Part shown: positions 10,885 to 21,626 of the stretch, in pieces | Position numbering within the stretch: the stretch's first letter is position 1 | Layout of the letters: each line of letters begins with the position of its first letter | Assembly: GCF_022965805.1 (NCBI RefSeq) | Contig: NC_133104.1 | Span: forward strand, 43,320,682-43,384,681 | Length of the DNA: 64,000 nucleotides | Direction of reading: 5' to 3' | DNA from: Primulina eburnea | Lineage: Eukaryota > Streptophyta > Magnoliopsida > Lamiales > Gesneriaceae | Position numbers and translations under genes: made by a program | The notes under the pieces: generated by a model | Told to the model about the DNA's origin: nothing | What the model saw: only the letters and a program-made list of their open reading frames with translations | Databases searched by the model: none

Positions 10885-13521
10885 TCACTCAACTTCCCCA
10901 GCCACCTTCCTCATTTTGTTCTTTCTAGAGTATGTAATTATAGGCTTGTCTTTCCCAATACTTCCCCTCTCCGCTGCTGATTCTGTCAATTTCACTGGAC
11001 ATCGGGCTATTTTTCCTGCCTCTGCTTCCTCGGCTTCTGTGACCACCTTGAGAAGTTCCAGAGGGAGAGCAGCAGGATCCAGCTCATAGCAACCAGATGG
11101 GGAGTTTTCAGATTCTTTCCCATTCAGGGTGTGGTGAGGCACCTGATGAGAGAATCGAAAGATCTCCTCTCTTGGAATTGTCAGGATCTCCGTTTGATCC
11201 AAATGCTGGCAAAACACAGACGTGAAGCCAGCCACTTTAACTAGAGGAACAACAACAACACCTCTATGTTCGATGTAATCTTCAAGAATCATCACCATAT
11301 CATATTTATGCACTGTTTCATCAGCAGTTAGCACATCCCAATCCGGAGACCAGTTAGTGTACAGTGCCCAAATATCACCTTTTGTTGGAAAGACCTGAAT
11401 TGCTCCCCTTGCCCCCTTTCTCCACTTGACTGGATGGGAAAAAGAAGTCAAACTAGTGCTGAATTCATATTTGCCAACCCTGAAATACCCAATAGTCTTG
11501 GTAAAGCCAGAACCTATCCAGTCAAGGGATCCAAATTCAGATGTCGTTTTGGAATTAAGCCAGCTGATTTGCAACTTAAATGGCTTTGCAGATATCACTT
11601 GGTGGACCACAGCATAGTAACGAGGCATGCCATCATCATCATCATAGGCTGCCCATACTTGGTTTCCACGGAAAGACTCCTCCGTACGGCACTGGTCGAA
11701 ATTGTAGAAATCAGCATCAGGCACAGTCATTGATACAGTTTGCACGGGATTCGCACGCACATCATCATTGTTATTCAAAGCAGAGGACCCTTGAGCATGT
11801 GATACATTATTCATGAGCAGGCGATCTATGCTCTGATCTGCCTTCTGATCACTAATCAAACCTTCATGCAAAATACTCATTGAATTTTTAATCTTAGGTT
11901 TCTTCACAGGGGCAGATTTTGATTCGGCAATCTTCCATTCATTAAGTTTGCAAAGGATTTCTGACTTAGCCCTTGCCATCAGCATATCACGAATCTCCAT
12001 CTGAGACAAATCCCTTACCCTTCGTGGCTTGTCACAGCCAGAAGAAACAGCTTTCCCAGCTCCAACACTTCCCTTCAGATTTTCTGAAGTCCTCTTCAGT
12101 CTTGATTTGCTCTCGCTATTCACCTGTCTGGGACATTTACAGTTCAAACCATCCGTGTGTCTCCTATTGTTTAGCTTCTCTTCCCTTCGACCACTAGAAC
12201 TAGCATTAGAATCTCTCGATGGTTCAACATTTTCTCGGTCAATGACATTCTTGCACAGAGTTCTATCACCCATAGAAGAAGTCACGTCCTTTTCAGGCCT
12301 TCTGTTGAGAGTTGGACCAGATGGTTCAATTCTTATATTATTTAAATTCTCTCTCTTAACAGCTGGGATATCAATGGAACCATTTGACGCTACAAAGTTA
12401 CCTTTCTGCTGATGGGGAAAGAGCCAAGGGCATGAACTGCGGCCTTTTACAGTTGGAGCTGGCATTTCTGTTGCCAAAAAAGGCTGCCGACATTGTGGAC
12501 ACAGAAGTTTTTGATTCAGAAAATTCTTATGGTACTGGTACTGAACCCTGCACATGTTGCATGCAGTCCAAAATGTTTCAGAAGTCAAAGAATGATGACT
12601 GGAACCTGATAAGGTATTTCTGGCAGGAGTATAATTACGATGCTTTGGATTAGGAGTAGGAAAGTACTGGGGGGAAATGGTGGTTGCAGAACTGTTCTGA
12701 TAATTAGGAGATGAGTGGAGATTGCTGCACGATGCATATTGATAATGAGTCACTGGATTTGGATTCAGCAGGCTGAGTTGAGGGTGTGTGTGATGGCTGC
12801 TGGTTCCAGGTCTTGGATTAGGGTGTTGGCATGGAGCAGCATAATATTGTGACCAATCAGCATTTTGGCGTCTAGGAATACATGCACCAGTAAAGGCTAT
12901 CGGATGACTTTGATGACTCGGAGGGGAAGAACACTGTGAACCAAAACTGGCTGTCTGACTTCTCGGGTTCTGTTGAATGGTACTAAATTGTTGACTAGTT
13001 GTTGAAGTCCTTGGCCGAGTTGATAAGTGCAAGGGATTGGTGTCCAAAACTGCACACCTTGCACTTGATGATGTCGGGCTGACGCTAATATTGTGCAATC
13101 CATTTCCCCATTGACTTGGAGCTCCTAAATTCATCTTCAAATCATATGCCGATTTCTTTTCCTCATTCGACAGAACATCCCATACTTGCGAAAGTATTTT
13201 GAATGCTCCCTCTGCCCCAACTGACTTGTTCTTATCTGGGTGAATGGTGAAAGCCATTTTCTTGTACTGTGTTTTCAACACTTCTCTTTCAGAAAAAGGA
13301 TCCACACCAAGAATTCTATAGCAATCCATTTCCCCATTTACTTTCTCTTCAAATGCATCGTAAATGTCAATGACCTCCAAGAACTGGGAAAGACCATCAA
13401 GCTCAGAGTACATGCTTTGGGCCTGTAAAGCAAATTTCTTGGCTCCTTTGATATCCCTCTCTAACAATTTCTTCTCTGCGATTTCTTTTGCCCGGATAGC
13501 TTCATCTCTGCTATACTCCAT
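10885..13521 (-). CDS. DnaJ (type III J-domain) protein with DUF3444 domain
   Basis: Uninterrupted 878-aa frame. Residues about 65-128 form a J domain (YRILGVDPFS; HPD triad at about 94-96; KILSQVWDVLSNEEKKSAYD), preceded by the MEYSRDEAIRAKEIAEKKLL helix found in this plant family. Around residues 315-350 a Cys-rich segment (CNMCRVQY...CPQCRQPF) forms a CxxC-CxxC zinc-binding motif. The middle is Ser/Asn/Gln-rich and probably disordered. The C-terminal third is DUF3444 (DADFYNFDQCRTEESF, WAAYDDDDGMPRYYAVV, FRFSHQVPHHTLNG, GCYELDPAALP). Such proteins are thought to act as Hsp70 co-chaperones, often nuclear; the client is unknown. Single-exon coding structure is usual for the family. An AG just before the ATG and the long non-coding 5' region suggest a leader intron. 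Confidence 0.92.
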   Translation of the reverse strand: MEYSRDEAIRAKEIAEKKLLERDIKGAKKFALQAQSMYSELDGLSQFLEVIDIYDAFEEKVNGEMDCYRILGVDPFSEREVLKTQYKKMAFTIHPDKNKSVGAEGAFKILSQVWDVLSNEEKKSAYDLKMNLGAPSQWGNGLHNISVSPTSSSARCAVLDTNPLHLSTRPRTSTTSQQFSTIQQNPRSQTASFGSQCSSPPSHQSHPIAFTGACIPRRQNADWSQYYAAPCQHPNPRPGTSSHHTHPQLSLLNPNPVTHYQYASCSNLHSSPNYQNSSATTISPQYFPTPNPKHRNYTPARNTLSGSSHHSLTSETFWTACNMCRVQYQYHKNFLNQKLLCPQCRQPFLATEMPAPTVKGRSSCPWLFPHQQKGNFVASNGSIDIPAVKRENLNNIRIEPSGPTLNRRPEKDVTSSMGDRTLCKNVIDRENVEPSRDSNASSSGRREEKLNNRRHTDGLNCKCPRQVNSESKSRLKRTSENLKGSVGAGKAVSSGCDKPRRVRDLSQMEIRDMLMARAKSEILCKLNEWKIAESKSAPVKKPKIKNSMSILHEGLISDQKADQSIDRLLMNNVSHAQGSSALNNNDDVRANPVQTVSMTVPDADFYNFDQCRTEESFRGNQVWAAYDDDDGMPRYYAVVHQVISAKPFKLQISWLNSKTTSEFGSLDWIGSGFTKTIGYFRVGKYEFSTSLTSFSHPVKWRKGARGAIQVFPTKGDIWALYTNWSPDWDVLTADETVHKYDMVMILEDYIEHRGVVVVPLVKVAGFTSVFCQHLDQTEILTIPREEIFRFSHQVPHHTLNGKESENSPSGCYELDPAALPLELLKVVTEAEEAEAGKIARCPVKLTESAAERGSIGKDKPIITYSRKNKMRKVAGEVE

Positions 13522-16500
13522 TTTTGTAAGTCTTCAGGCCCACTAATAACAAAAATAAATCGGAATTAGAACATCAAATAGACATATTGGTGCAAAAAAT
13601 CTAGAAATTTTACAAAGAATCAGTGTACAAAATAAAAAAAATATTTCCAACACCATGTAGGTTTCAAAAGCCTAAAATTAAAAGTATCCTACAAAAGTTA
13701 CTTAAATCACAGATCAATTAGTCAATCGATATAAAGTGGCAATTTCTGTGCTGACGGAAATTCATTTCGCGAACCAATTATCTGTACCTTTTATGCTGTG
13801 CGAAATATGTGCAAATTGTTGTAAAAAATTGCTAATCAATGCAATTTAATCCGTGCAATTAAAACTCGCTTTCATACAAGGACAATTTCATACGACTTAC
13901 ATTCATGAAAACTTCTTCATCCATAACATCATCATACTTTCTTATATCACTGAATTGGTAGGTAAAAAAAGATAACCAAAAACGTTTAACTTGTCACACA
14001 CAGGCAGAGTCAAAAGGCCACACATTTTATTTTTGTCACAATCCATGAAGAAAAGATTAAAGAAACTAAAACATTGAAAAGTTAGAGAATCCTCTAACAG
14101 ATCTACCTAAATTAATGCAGTTACTTCTATGTCACCTTAATTACAATTAAGGCTCATACCAAGAACATTAAACAGAGATACTGTCAAAAAGCACTGAAGA
14201 AATAAAATTCTGATAAATTAATCAACCAATTATTGTAATTCGACGCAGTAGGAACACAACAAGATAAAAGCAGTGTTTTCTTTCGAGTTCACCTGTGATT
14301 ACCCCAATTCAATTAATTAGTTCAAGAGACCAACTTCTTCAATAGAAGAGATGAAAGTCAATGCAAAAGTTTTAGCCAATAATAAAACTACATGCAGTTT
14401 GTCCAAAAAATCCCGAATTTACACAGTCATGATATACAAATGTCTTCGGGCATACATTTGGGAAAAACAAGACAAATGCAATTATTACATAGTAAGTTCA
14501 AATGAATTATCAGGAAATCGGCGACTAGATACTAAATTACTAAAAAAAGCAGATAAATATATTTGAAATCACTCCTTCATTCATAACTTCCATTGACCTA
14601 ATGTTTTAACATTTCGAGTGATTTAAACTGAAATAACAGCCTTAAAAAGTAAATAAAATTGGCACCAAATTACCATGCAAAAAAGATAGATTTAGTACTG
14701 ATTTTACACAAATGATTAAAAATCCCAGAAATGCAAACCAGGTAGTGGGGACATAAATTGAAATAGATGCATTTTCCTACAAGAAAGGCAACTTTCTTCT
14801 AAGATTTTTGAAATCTGGATTAATTTGTAAAAAGAAATATTTTAGTCAGTTTCGAATGTCGTTATTCTGTCATGCAATGGCATCATAACAACGTAAGGGA
14901 AGTTTTTTTTTTACAAAATGACAAGTTGACAAACAAGATTACCAAACTTTGAAAATTTTCTAACGAAATTGGCGCGAAAACTCAATGCAACCTTATACTT
15001 GCATGCATACAAATGTAAGTTAACACAACATGCGTGATCAACACCATAGTTAAAAGAACTCAAATTAACCTTGTTTATGTGGTGCATTTCAGAATTGAAA
15101 GAGTGCATTTATCACTCATAATTGTTTCAAACAGTAAACAAATAATCAAACCTTCAGTTAACATTGAGAAATGGGTATTATAATATTTTCATCTTCTTCT
15201 CCGTCTTCATTTCTTCTTTTATTCCACTTAGAGATTTTTGGTTAGACAATCGTTCTCCAAAAGTTAACATAAACATTAAATGGAAGCTTTAAATTTAAAT
15301 TTTACTTCAAGAGAAGTTCAAATGAAGACCAAAAGCAAAACAACCGGTGGCAACAAATATAGAAGATTCACAGACCTCAAGAGTGCCAACTTTTCAAGAA
15401 TTGGAGACACACTAGCTTCAAAATGATTAGAGAAATAAGATCTATAGCCGTCAAATTCCACTTAGAATGAGAAATCCTGGTTATAATCTCTTAATTTAAC
15501 ATATATAAAAGATTTTAACACCCTCCAAAGACAACCCAAAAAAAAAGCAGAGAGATTATTAAATATCAAATAATCTTATAATCATTCACAATAACTGGGA
15601 AAAAAAACAGAGAAAGAGAGGCATATATTATTCTGTGATCGATTCAAGTGTTGGGCCATAAATTTACCCAAAAAAATTAGAATCACAGACAGCCTCAATC
15701 AACAAGTGAGAAAAGCAATAAGTAAATCCATCAAACATCAATTAGCCACATCCACAAAATTCACATGCAAAGTCAGATTATTGTAGTTATCAAAATCCAT
15801 ATCATAAATCAACATTCAACAGGAACCCAAAAATAATGCCAACAGTGGATCTTCGCTCAGATTAAATAGTGATCAAACATCAAGCATCAACGAGGTTATA
15901 AACACAAAAACAAAGCATGCATGCAAAATCATAGCGACATTTATCCAACATTACCTCCAGAAAAAAAATTATGTGATTCTTTTGTCGCCCTGTTTAATTT
16001 TTTTTTTTTTTTTTTGCTTAAAAAGGAGGAAAAAAAACTGTTCGAGCGCTCTGATTCACGAAAGAGTTCCTAAGCGAAGTGAATCGGTGCATTCAACAAG
16101 CACAAGTACAATCTGGAGACGTTTGATCATAGAAAAATGTAGGAAAAAAAATAAGGAAATATTGAACGGGAAAACCAACTTGGATTTCTGGGTTTCTAAC
16201 GTAATCACTGCCCACCTTAGTTTTGGGGAGGTTTGGAACTATTCGGGGTTTAAACCCTAACCATTGTTGGAATTTAACCATGGTTGGTTGGCAGTTGCTG
16301 GATTTTGGATTACGAGATTTACTGTGGATTTTATTGAACATTTGGATTTAATGGATTTTGCTAATTCTGTTCGGATTTTTTTCTGTATTTGTGTCATTTA
16401 TTTTTTTCCCATTTTCCAAATTTTTCGAAAAAGTAAAAATATCGAACAAATTTGAACTTAACAGTTGCAATCTCTTGATTTTAATGAAGCTTACTGTCTT

Positions 16501-16899
16501 TATAATCTGCCCGCAACGAGGAATTAATGAAAATCTGAAGTACAGATTGCGAAATATGCATAATATTAATGTGACAGAAGATGTAAATATTTGAAAGGAA
16601 ATTATGTAATTAAGTGATAATTATAATTAATGCACCAGATGGGAAACAATTCATCACCTACCAAACAAACACATACTTTGGTGAACGAGACCTGGCATTT
16701 AAATGGGATTGAAACAAGAACATGTTCCCATTGACAAGTTTGCATCTTTTTTGGAGGTAATTTTTTTACATTACTTTCCTGCCTCTCTTTTCTCGATTAA
16801 CTGTGGCTTTGGTTTCTGATTTTCTGCGCCTTTGTATCTCTGTTTTAGGAGTTGTAAACAAGCCAAAGGGATTTGCCACAAGCAAGTCTACGACACACG
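13522..16899. other. Divergent intergenic region between DnaJ and B3 genes
   Basis: AT-rich and without a supported coding exon. The 13522-16100 part may be a long 5' UTR intron of the minus-strand DnaJ gene: a GC-balanced patch near 16040-16110 reads like a leader exon on the minus strand. A poly-T run lies at 15998-16015. A telo-box-like AAACCCTAA sits at 16252-16260, inside the palindrome GGGTTTAAACCC. The B3 leader lies at about 16700-16899. Confidence 0.4.
16252..16260. promoter_or_regulatory. Telo-box-like motif AAACCCTAA
   Basis: AAACCCTAA within GGGTTTAAACCCTAACC. Telo-boxes occur in promoters of plant housekeeping and translation genes. The position between two divergent genes fits a promoter role for either one, but this is inference from a 9-base motif. 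Confidence 0.3.
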
Positions 16900-18180
16900 A
16901 TGTCCGAAGGCGTATGTGGTGCAGTGTTGGAAGATGCTCCTCTGGTTATCCTTCGATTTTTTAAAATTATGCTGAACGAGGATTATTCAAATATTTTGGT
17001 GATTTTTTTAGCTCACTTGATTTCTTATCGTGATTTGAAAGTTTGAACTTTTTTTTCTTTTTTTCTGATATAATGGAGATGAAGATATAATCTAAGTCTA
17101 TATCTAAATCTAAAATTAACCACACAAATGAGATTTGAATCCAAGATCATGGACGTCAAGTTTACTATTAGGCAAGAGATATTTTTTAAGTATGCATGTT
17201 TTAGTAGGGTCCCAACTCCCATGATTGCCACTAGTAAAATTTTCAAGAGTTGTAGCCTGAAAACTTTGTGTATTCATGGATTCTAGTTTTCTTACAGTAC
17301 TTGCCTCCTGCATTTGCTAGAGAGGTAGAGCATTTGGTAGATCAAGAAACTTATCTGGAAAATTCAAGTGGGCAGCGATGGGCTGTAAAAGTATCCAAGG
17401 TGGATGACTCCCTAGCATTCCACTGGGGGTGGAATAAGTTCTTCACGCAACATTCTTTGATGGTGGGACATTTTTTGGAGTTCCATTACATAAAAGATTC
17501 TCATTTCCTTGTTCGAGTATACGGAAGAAGTGGCTGCGAAAGGATAAACTTCAACAAGAAGGGACTGAAAATTGTGGAAACTGATGACAAAGTAGATGCA
17601 GAAGACAAACCAATTCATAAGTTGGATGATGCAGTTCGGAATTCAAAATTCGAAAAAAGAGTCGGCAACAAGGCAAGAAAATCTTGTGGAAAAGATGCTC
17701 GAGAAGGTAAGGAGAGGCCAAGTATCCTCACAAAGAAAAAAGAATCCCACACTAGGATAAAAACCGGATCCGGGAAATCACTTGGCGTTCCTACAATTAC
17801 ACCGTTTGAGAGTGATGTTTTGGTAGATGTTCCAATATTATGTGCAGAAAATTATAATAGGGTCGATCTTTCGAATTTGTGTAGCATCAAATCATCAGCA
17901 AACCTTGAAAATAAGATGCCAAAGGTGCTCTCAGGCTCTCTGATCCAGAGAGGTGAAGGCAGCAAAGCATTACTCCCAGGTACTACTACAGCTGAAGCTT
18001 CATTTACTTGCCACTTTTTTCCTATCATGCGAATGATCAATCAGTTCTTCTTTAAGCATTGCAGTATATTGAACATTAACTTATTGCTATCGCTAAACCA
18101 TTCTAGCCTTTGTTTATGCTGAAGATGCAGCGAAAAATGCAGAAAAGCAAACAAAAGGCAACACAAGGACATTTGCTTGA
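16900..18180 (+). CDS. B3 DNA-binding domain protein (REM/VRN1-like)
   Basis: CDS join(16900..16998, 17298..17979, 18107..18180), 284 aa. Residues about 20-120 form one B3 domain: RFFKIMLNEDYSNILYLPPAFAREV at the N-terminal side, then GQRWAVKVSKVDDSLAFHWGW, FFTQHSLMVGHFLEFHYI and HFLVRVYGRSGCERINF. The B3 fold binds DNA in the major groove, so a nuclear transcriptional role is likely. The rest is basic and low-complexity (KARKSCGKDAREGKERPS) with no second B3 domain. The exon 1 join is supported by phase and by the conserved FFKI start of the domain. Reading through the donor at 17979 adds a 47-residue hydrophobic tail that looks like intron translation. The start choice (16900) is the first ATG in frame; the target genes are unknown. 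Confidence 0.8.
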
Positions 18181-18379
18181 TCGAGCCGGACAATGTTTCT
18201 ACGTTATCATGAAATCTTGGTAGACGGGGTTTCTCAACTTTGGTTATATGTTTGAAGTAGTGAATCTTGATTATCTAGTAAAAACGTAAATGCACACTAC
18301 TACAGTACTATATTGTAGTGGTAGCAGTTATGGACTCGAGTTGTCTTTGAAGAATCATATTCAGTATTGGTATCTTTAA

Positions 18380-19137
18380 GGTTGCGTTTGGTTCGGGTGA
18401 TAAGCCGGGATTGATTATTTTATCCTACCTAGTCAGCTGTTTGGTTCGCGTGATTATTTAACCAACTCAATCTCTCTCCTATGAATGATTAGGTTATATT
18501 AGGTAGGTTAAAATAATACCTCCTCACCCCCTAGGATTATTTATCTCACTCTTAATACCTCCTATTTTTCCAATTTTACCCTTCTTCTAAATTCAAACTC
18601 ACCACCACTTCCCGCCACCGACCGCCGACTCCACGACCGCCGCCGGCCGACCACTGACGGACCGCCAACCGCGGCCGAGCACCGGCAGACCGGCGACGAA
18701 CTGGCCGGTTAGCGACGGTTTGCAAAAAATCCGTCGCAAATAGCGACGGTTTTGTTATAAACCGTCGCAAAATGTCAAATTTTTAGTAATTAAAATAATT
18801 CAAAACAAGATCGGCGACAGTTTCTCAAAAAACCGTCGCTATCAGCGACGGTTTTTCAGAATCCGTCGGTAATTTCCGGCAGCCGTCTCCAACCGTCTCA
18901 CCCACCGATCTTTTCCGGCAGACCATTTCCGACCGCCCGCCGGCCACTGTCGCCGTCGCGAGGGGGAAGGGCAATTTCGTCTGTTCATTAAAAAATTCAA
19001 AATTATCCTATACTTAAAAATCTTACCAAACATAATATTATTTTAGACTATATATTACAATCCTACCACAATCATTTTCTTTATCATTTACGTACTAATC
19101 ATTAGTTTATCCTATCCTTCCTACCAAACGTAGAGCA
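18380..19137. mobile_element. Non-autonomous transposon with GCGACGGTTT inner repeats
   Basis: Ends carry the inverted motif GCGTTTGGT (left) and ACCAAACGT (right), with TAA on both sides as a possible 3-bp duplication, suggesting a PIF/Harbinger-type MITE. The interior is unlike the AT-rich flanks: a GC-rich section near 18600-18720 and at least six direct or inverted copies of GCGACGGTTT / AAACCGTCGC between 18705 and 18860. It encodes no protein I recognise. Ends are approximate. Confidence 0.55.
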
Positions 19138-19438
19138 TAAAACCATTTAAAGCTGCAGTATCAAAATCAGCACAGTAATGGGGAAAAAAGGAGAATCGCT
19201 TGGGACATAAAAATTAAGAGCTAGATTTGATTTTCCAACACTTCAAATGACCCTATTCTTAAATTGTTTTGTTTAACAAATAAGTTGGTGCACGAAATTA
19301 TTTCTTATATTTATTTTTTAGTGGTAAAAATCCACCACTTGCGAATAAAAAGTTCATTCTTATTAACGACTGATTGGAGTACAAGTATTGAATAATTTGA
19401 AGATTTATACAAAAAAATTAATTAGGTTAAAAATATAT

Positions 19439-19621
19439 GAGTAGGTCTTTTGTGAAACGGTCTCACGAATCTTTATCTGTGAGACAGGTCAACCCTACCG
19501 ATATTCACAATAAAAAGTAATACTCTTAGCATAAAAAATAATATTTTTGTATGGATGACCCAAATAAGAGATCCGTCTCACTAAATACAATCCTTGAAAC
19601 CGTCTCACACAAGTTTTTGTC
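19439..19621. mobile_element. GTGAGACGGTCTCAC-family MITE, copy B (inverted)
   Basis: 183 bp, opposite orientation to copy A: starts GAGTAGGTCTTTTGTGAAAC and ends CACAAGTTTTTGTC. Flanked by perfect 9-bp duplications AAAATATAT (19430-19438 and 19622-19630). No coding capacity. Confidence 0.85.
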
Positions 19622-19783
19622 AAAATATATATCTATACTATATCATAATATTATTAAAACTGAGACTTTTTATTATACAAACTTTGATATCATGGTCGGC
19701 TTTTATTCAACATCAAAATTTATTAGGTTTTTTGGGAGACGGTAATTCATGTCCATATTTACAATAATAAGTAATATTCTTTT

Positions 19784-19965
19784 GGCAAAAACTTGTGTGA
19801 GAAGGTCTCACGGGTCAAATTTTGTGAGACGGATCTTTATATGGGTAATCCATGAAATAGTATTGCTTTTTATGCTAAGAGTACTACTTTTTATGGTGAA
19901 TATGAGTAGGGTCGACCCGTCTCACAGATTGAGATCCGTGAGACGGTCTCACATGAGACCTACTC
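19784..19965. mobile_element. GTGAGACGGTCTCAC-family MITE, copy C, nested
   Basis: 182 bp with perfect 9-bp duplications TATTCTTTT (19775-19783 and 19966-19974). The sequence on either side is itself a decayed member of the same family: GTCCATATTTACAATAATAAGTAATATTC on the left, and CCTAAATAC...CTTGAAACCGTCTCAC on the right. This copy therefore jumped into an older relative. Confidence 0.85.
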
Positions 19966-21626
19966 TATTCTTTTATAGGTAACCTAAATACAAAATTGAC
20001 TCTTGAAACCGTCTCACAAAAATTTTTGTGTTTACATAAATTTGGGGGCGGAGCCAGGATTCATAAGTATCTGGGGCTGGCTCCATCATGTGTTAGACAT
20101 TAATAGGTTCAGTTAAATCGAACCGAATGTTCTAAAATCGAATTAACTGAACTTTTTTTGGACAAACCAAATCGACTGAACTTTACTACGAAAACCTAAT
20201 AAACCAATTCGAAAAAATCGATAATTTCGGTTAGTAATACACTTAACCGAAATTTTATAATTTTTTTAAAAATAATCATGTTTTAAATAAAAAAATGTAA
20301 TATAAAAATTTGACTAGATAAATTTAAATTTTATTTTAAAAAAAATATTTTTAAGTATAATAATATTGTCTAATAAATTTTATTAGAAATTAAAATATTT
20401 ATATCTTTGTAAATTTATTAAAAAAATTAATAATATTAAAGTTTGATAGGTGAATCGGAATTTTATATTGAAAGTTGAAATCGAATTGAACTGACATGTA
20501 TTTTAAAAAAATTAAATCCAACTTTCGAATAAATCAAATGTAGGACCAAACGTTTGCTGTTTTACCAAAAACTGTAGCTTGTAGTATTGGTACAACTCGA
20601 ATATTTTAAATCGCATATCAGCCCAAGCGTCATGCTTCGATCGCTCTGCCTAAGAGAGACAATTATTGCACCTCAACACCAAACCGAGTTTTCAAATTAA
20701 TTCATTTGGTCTGTTATTTTGGTTAAAACCAATATTTTGTTCACTCATAGTCTTTAATTGATGTTTGCCCGTTATTTGTTGATATATGCTCTTTTAGTTT
20801 AAAAATAACTTGACAATTTTTATTTTCTTCATTCTCTGAGTTATTTAACTAGAAAAATTCAATATTCTCAAAATTTTGTAACAAAGAATTATTTTTCAAA
20901 TTTCATACTCATTCAATTTTCAGTTATTATAAATAAAAAAAATCACAAAACAAATCAAACAATAATTGCACATCAATAATCATCAAATATTTCAACCAAA
21001 TAATTATTATCTCAAAAATCTACAACAACAGATTTTTAGGGTAAAAATTCAAACTCCAAAATTCTTATACATAATAAGACAATATTATTGCAACTCGAAT
21101 AATCACGACTAAATATTCAATATACTTTTAGAGTCGTTGAATTTTATTTCAAAGTTGCATAATTTCAAAACATACAAAAATATACCAACCAATACATATT
21201 AATGAATTATGATATGTGAGAGTTGTTTTATGTTTAAACATGAGACTAAAAACAATTAAAAAAAATAGAACTAATAAAAAATATGTTCTATTTTTAATAT
21301 GAGCTTGATTTAGAGCCGTCAAAATAAGATAGTGCGGGTCGATTATCTTACCCTCCAAATAGATGTGTGGTGCGGGTAAATTACGACCCGTGAAATGACA
21401 AATTTCAAGCTTGTCCGATATAACTGAAAACTGGCTCGATCCATCGGGCTAGCCCACAATTTGCCAACCGGCCGTCTAAGCTTGAAATGGATCAAAATCG
21501 ACCTTCAACGACTCACTGACGACCGCCCAAATAAATAACAGTGTGGCTCCGAACGATCTGCTTGTGGGTATTTTAAAGAAATAATGGTTCCTGAGATTGA
21601 AAAGAAGCAGCGAAGAAGGGGAACAG

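Larger units (their letters stand above)
18181..21626. other. Repeat-rich spacer upstream of the C2H2-like gene
   Basis: No supported gene. Contents in order: a 760-bp Harbinger/hAT-like non-autonomous element (18380-19137); MITE copy B (19439-19621); MITE copy C nested in a decayed relative (about 19730-20035); a GGGGCGGAGCCAGGATT transposon-type fragment at about 20045; ACCGAA/AACTGAA-rich degraded DNA to about 20560; another fragment at 21310-21480 with the GCCGTC...CGGGCTAGCCC style common in plant repeats. The promoter of the next gene occupies the final 100-150 bp. Confidence 0.5.

Noticed and set aside
18009..18122. C-terminal extension of the B3 protein by read-through of the donor at 17979
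   Set aside because: The tail is hydrophobic intron-like sequence; splicing to 18107 gives a hydrophilic coding exon in phase.
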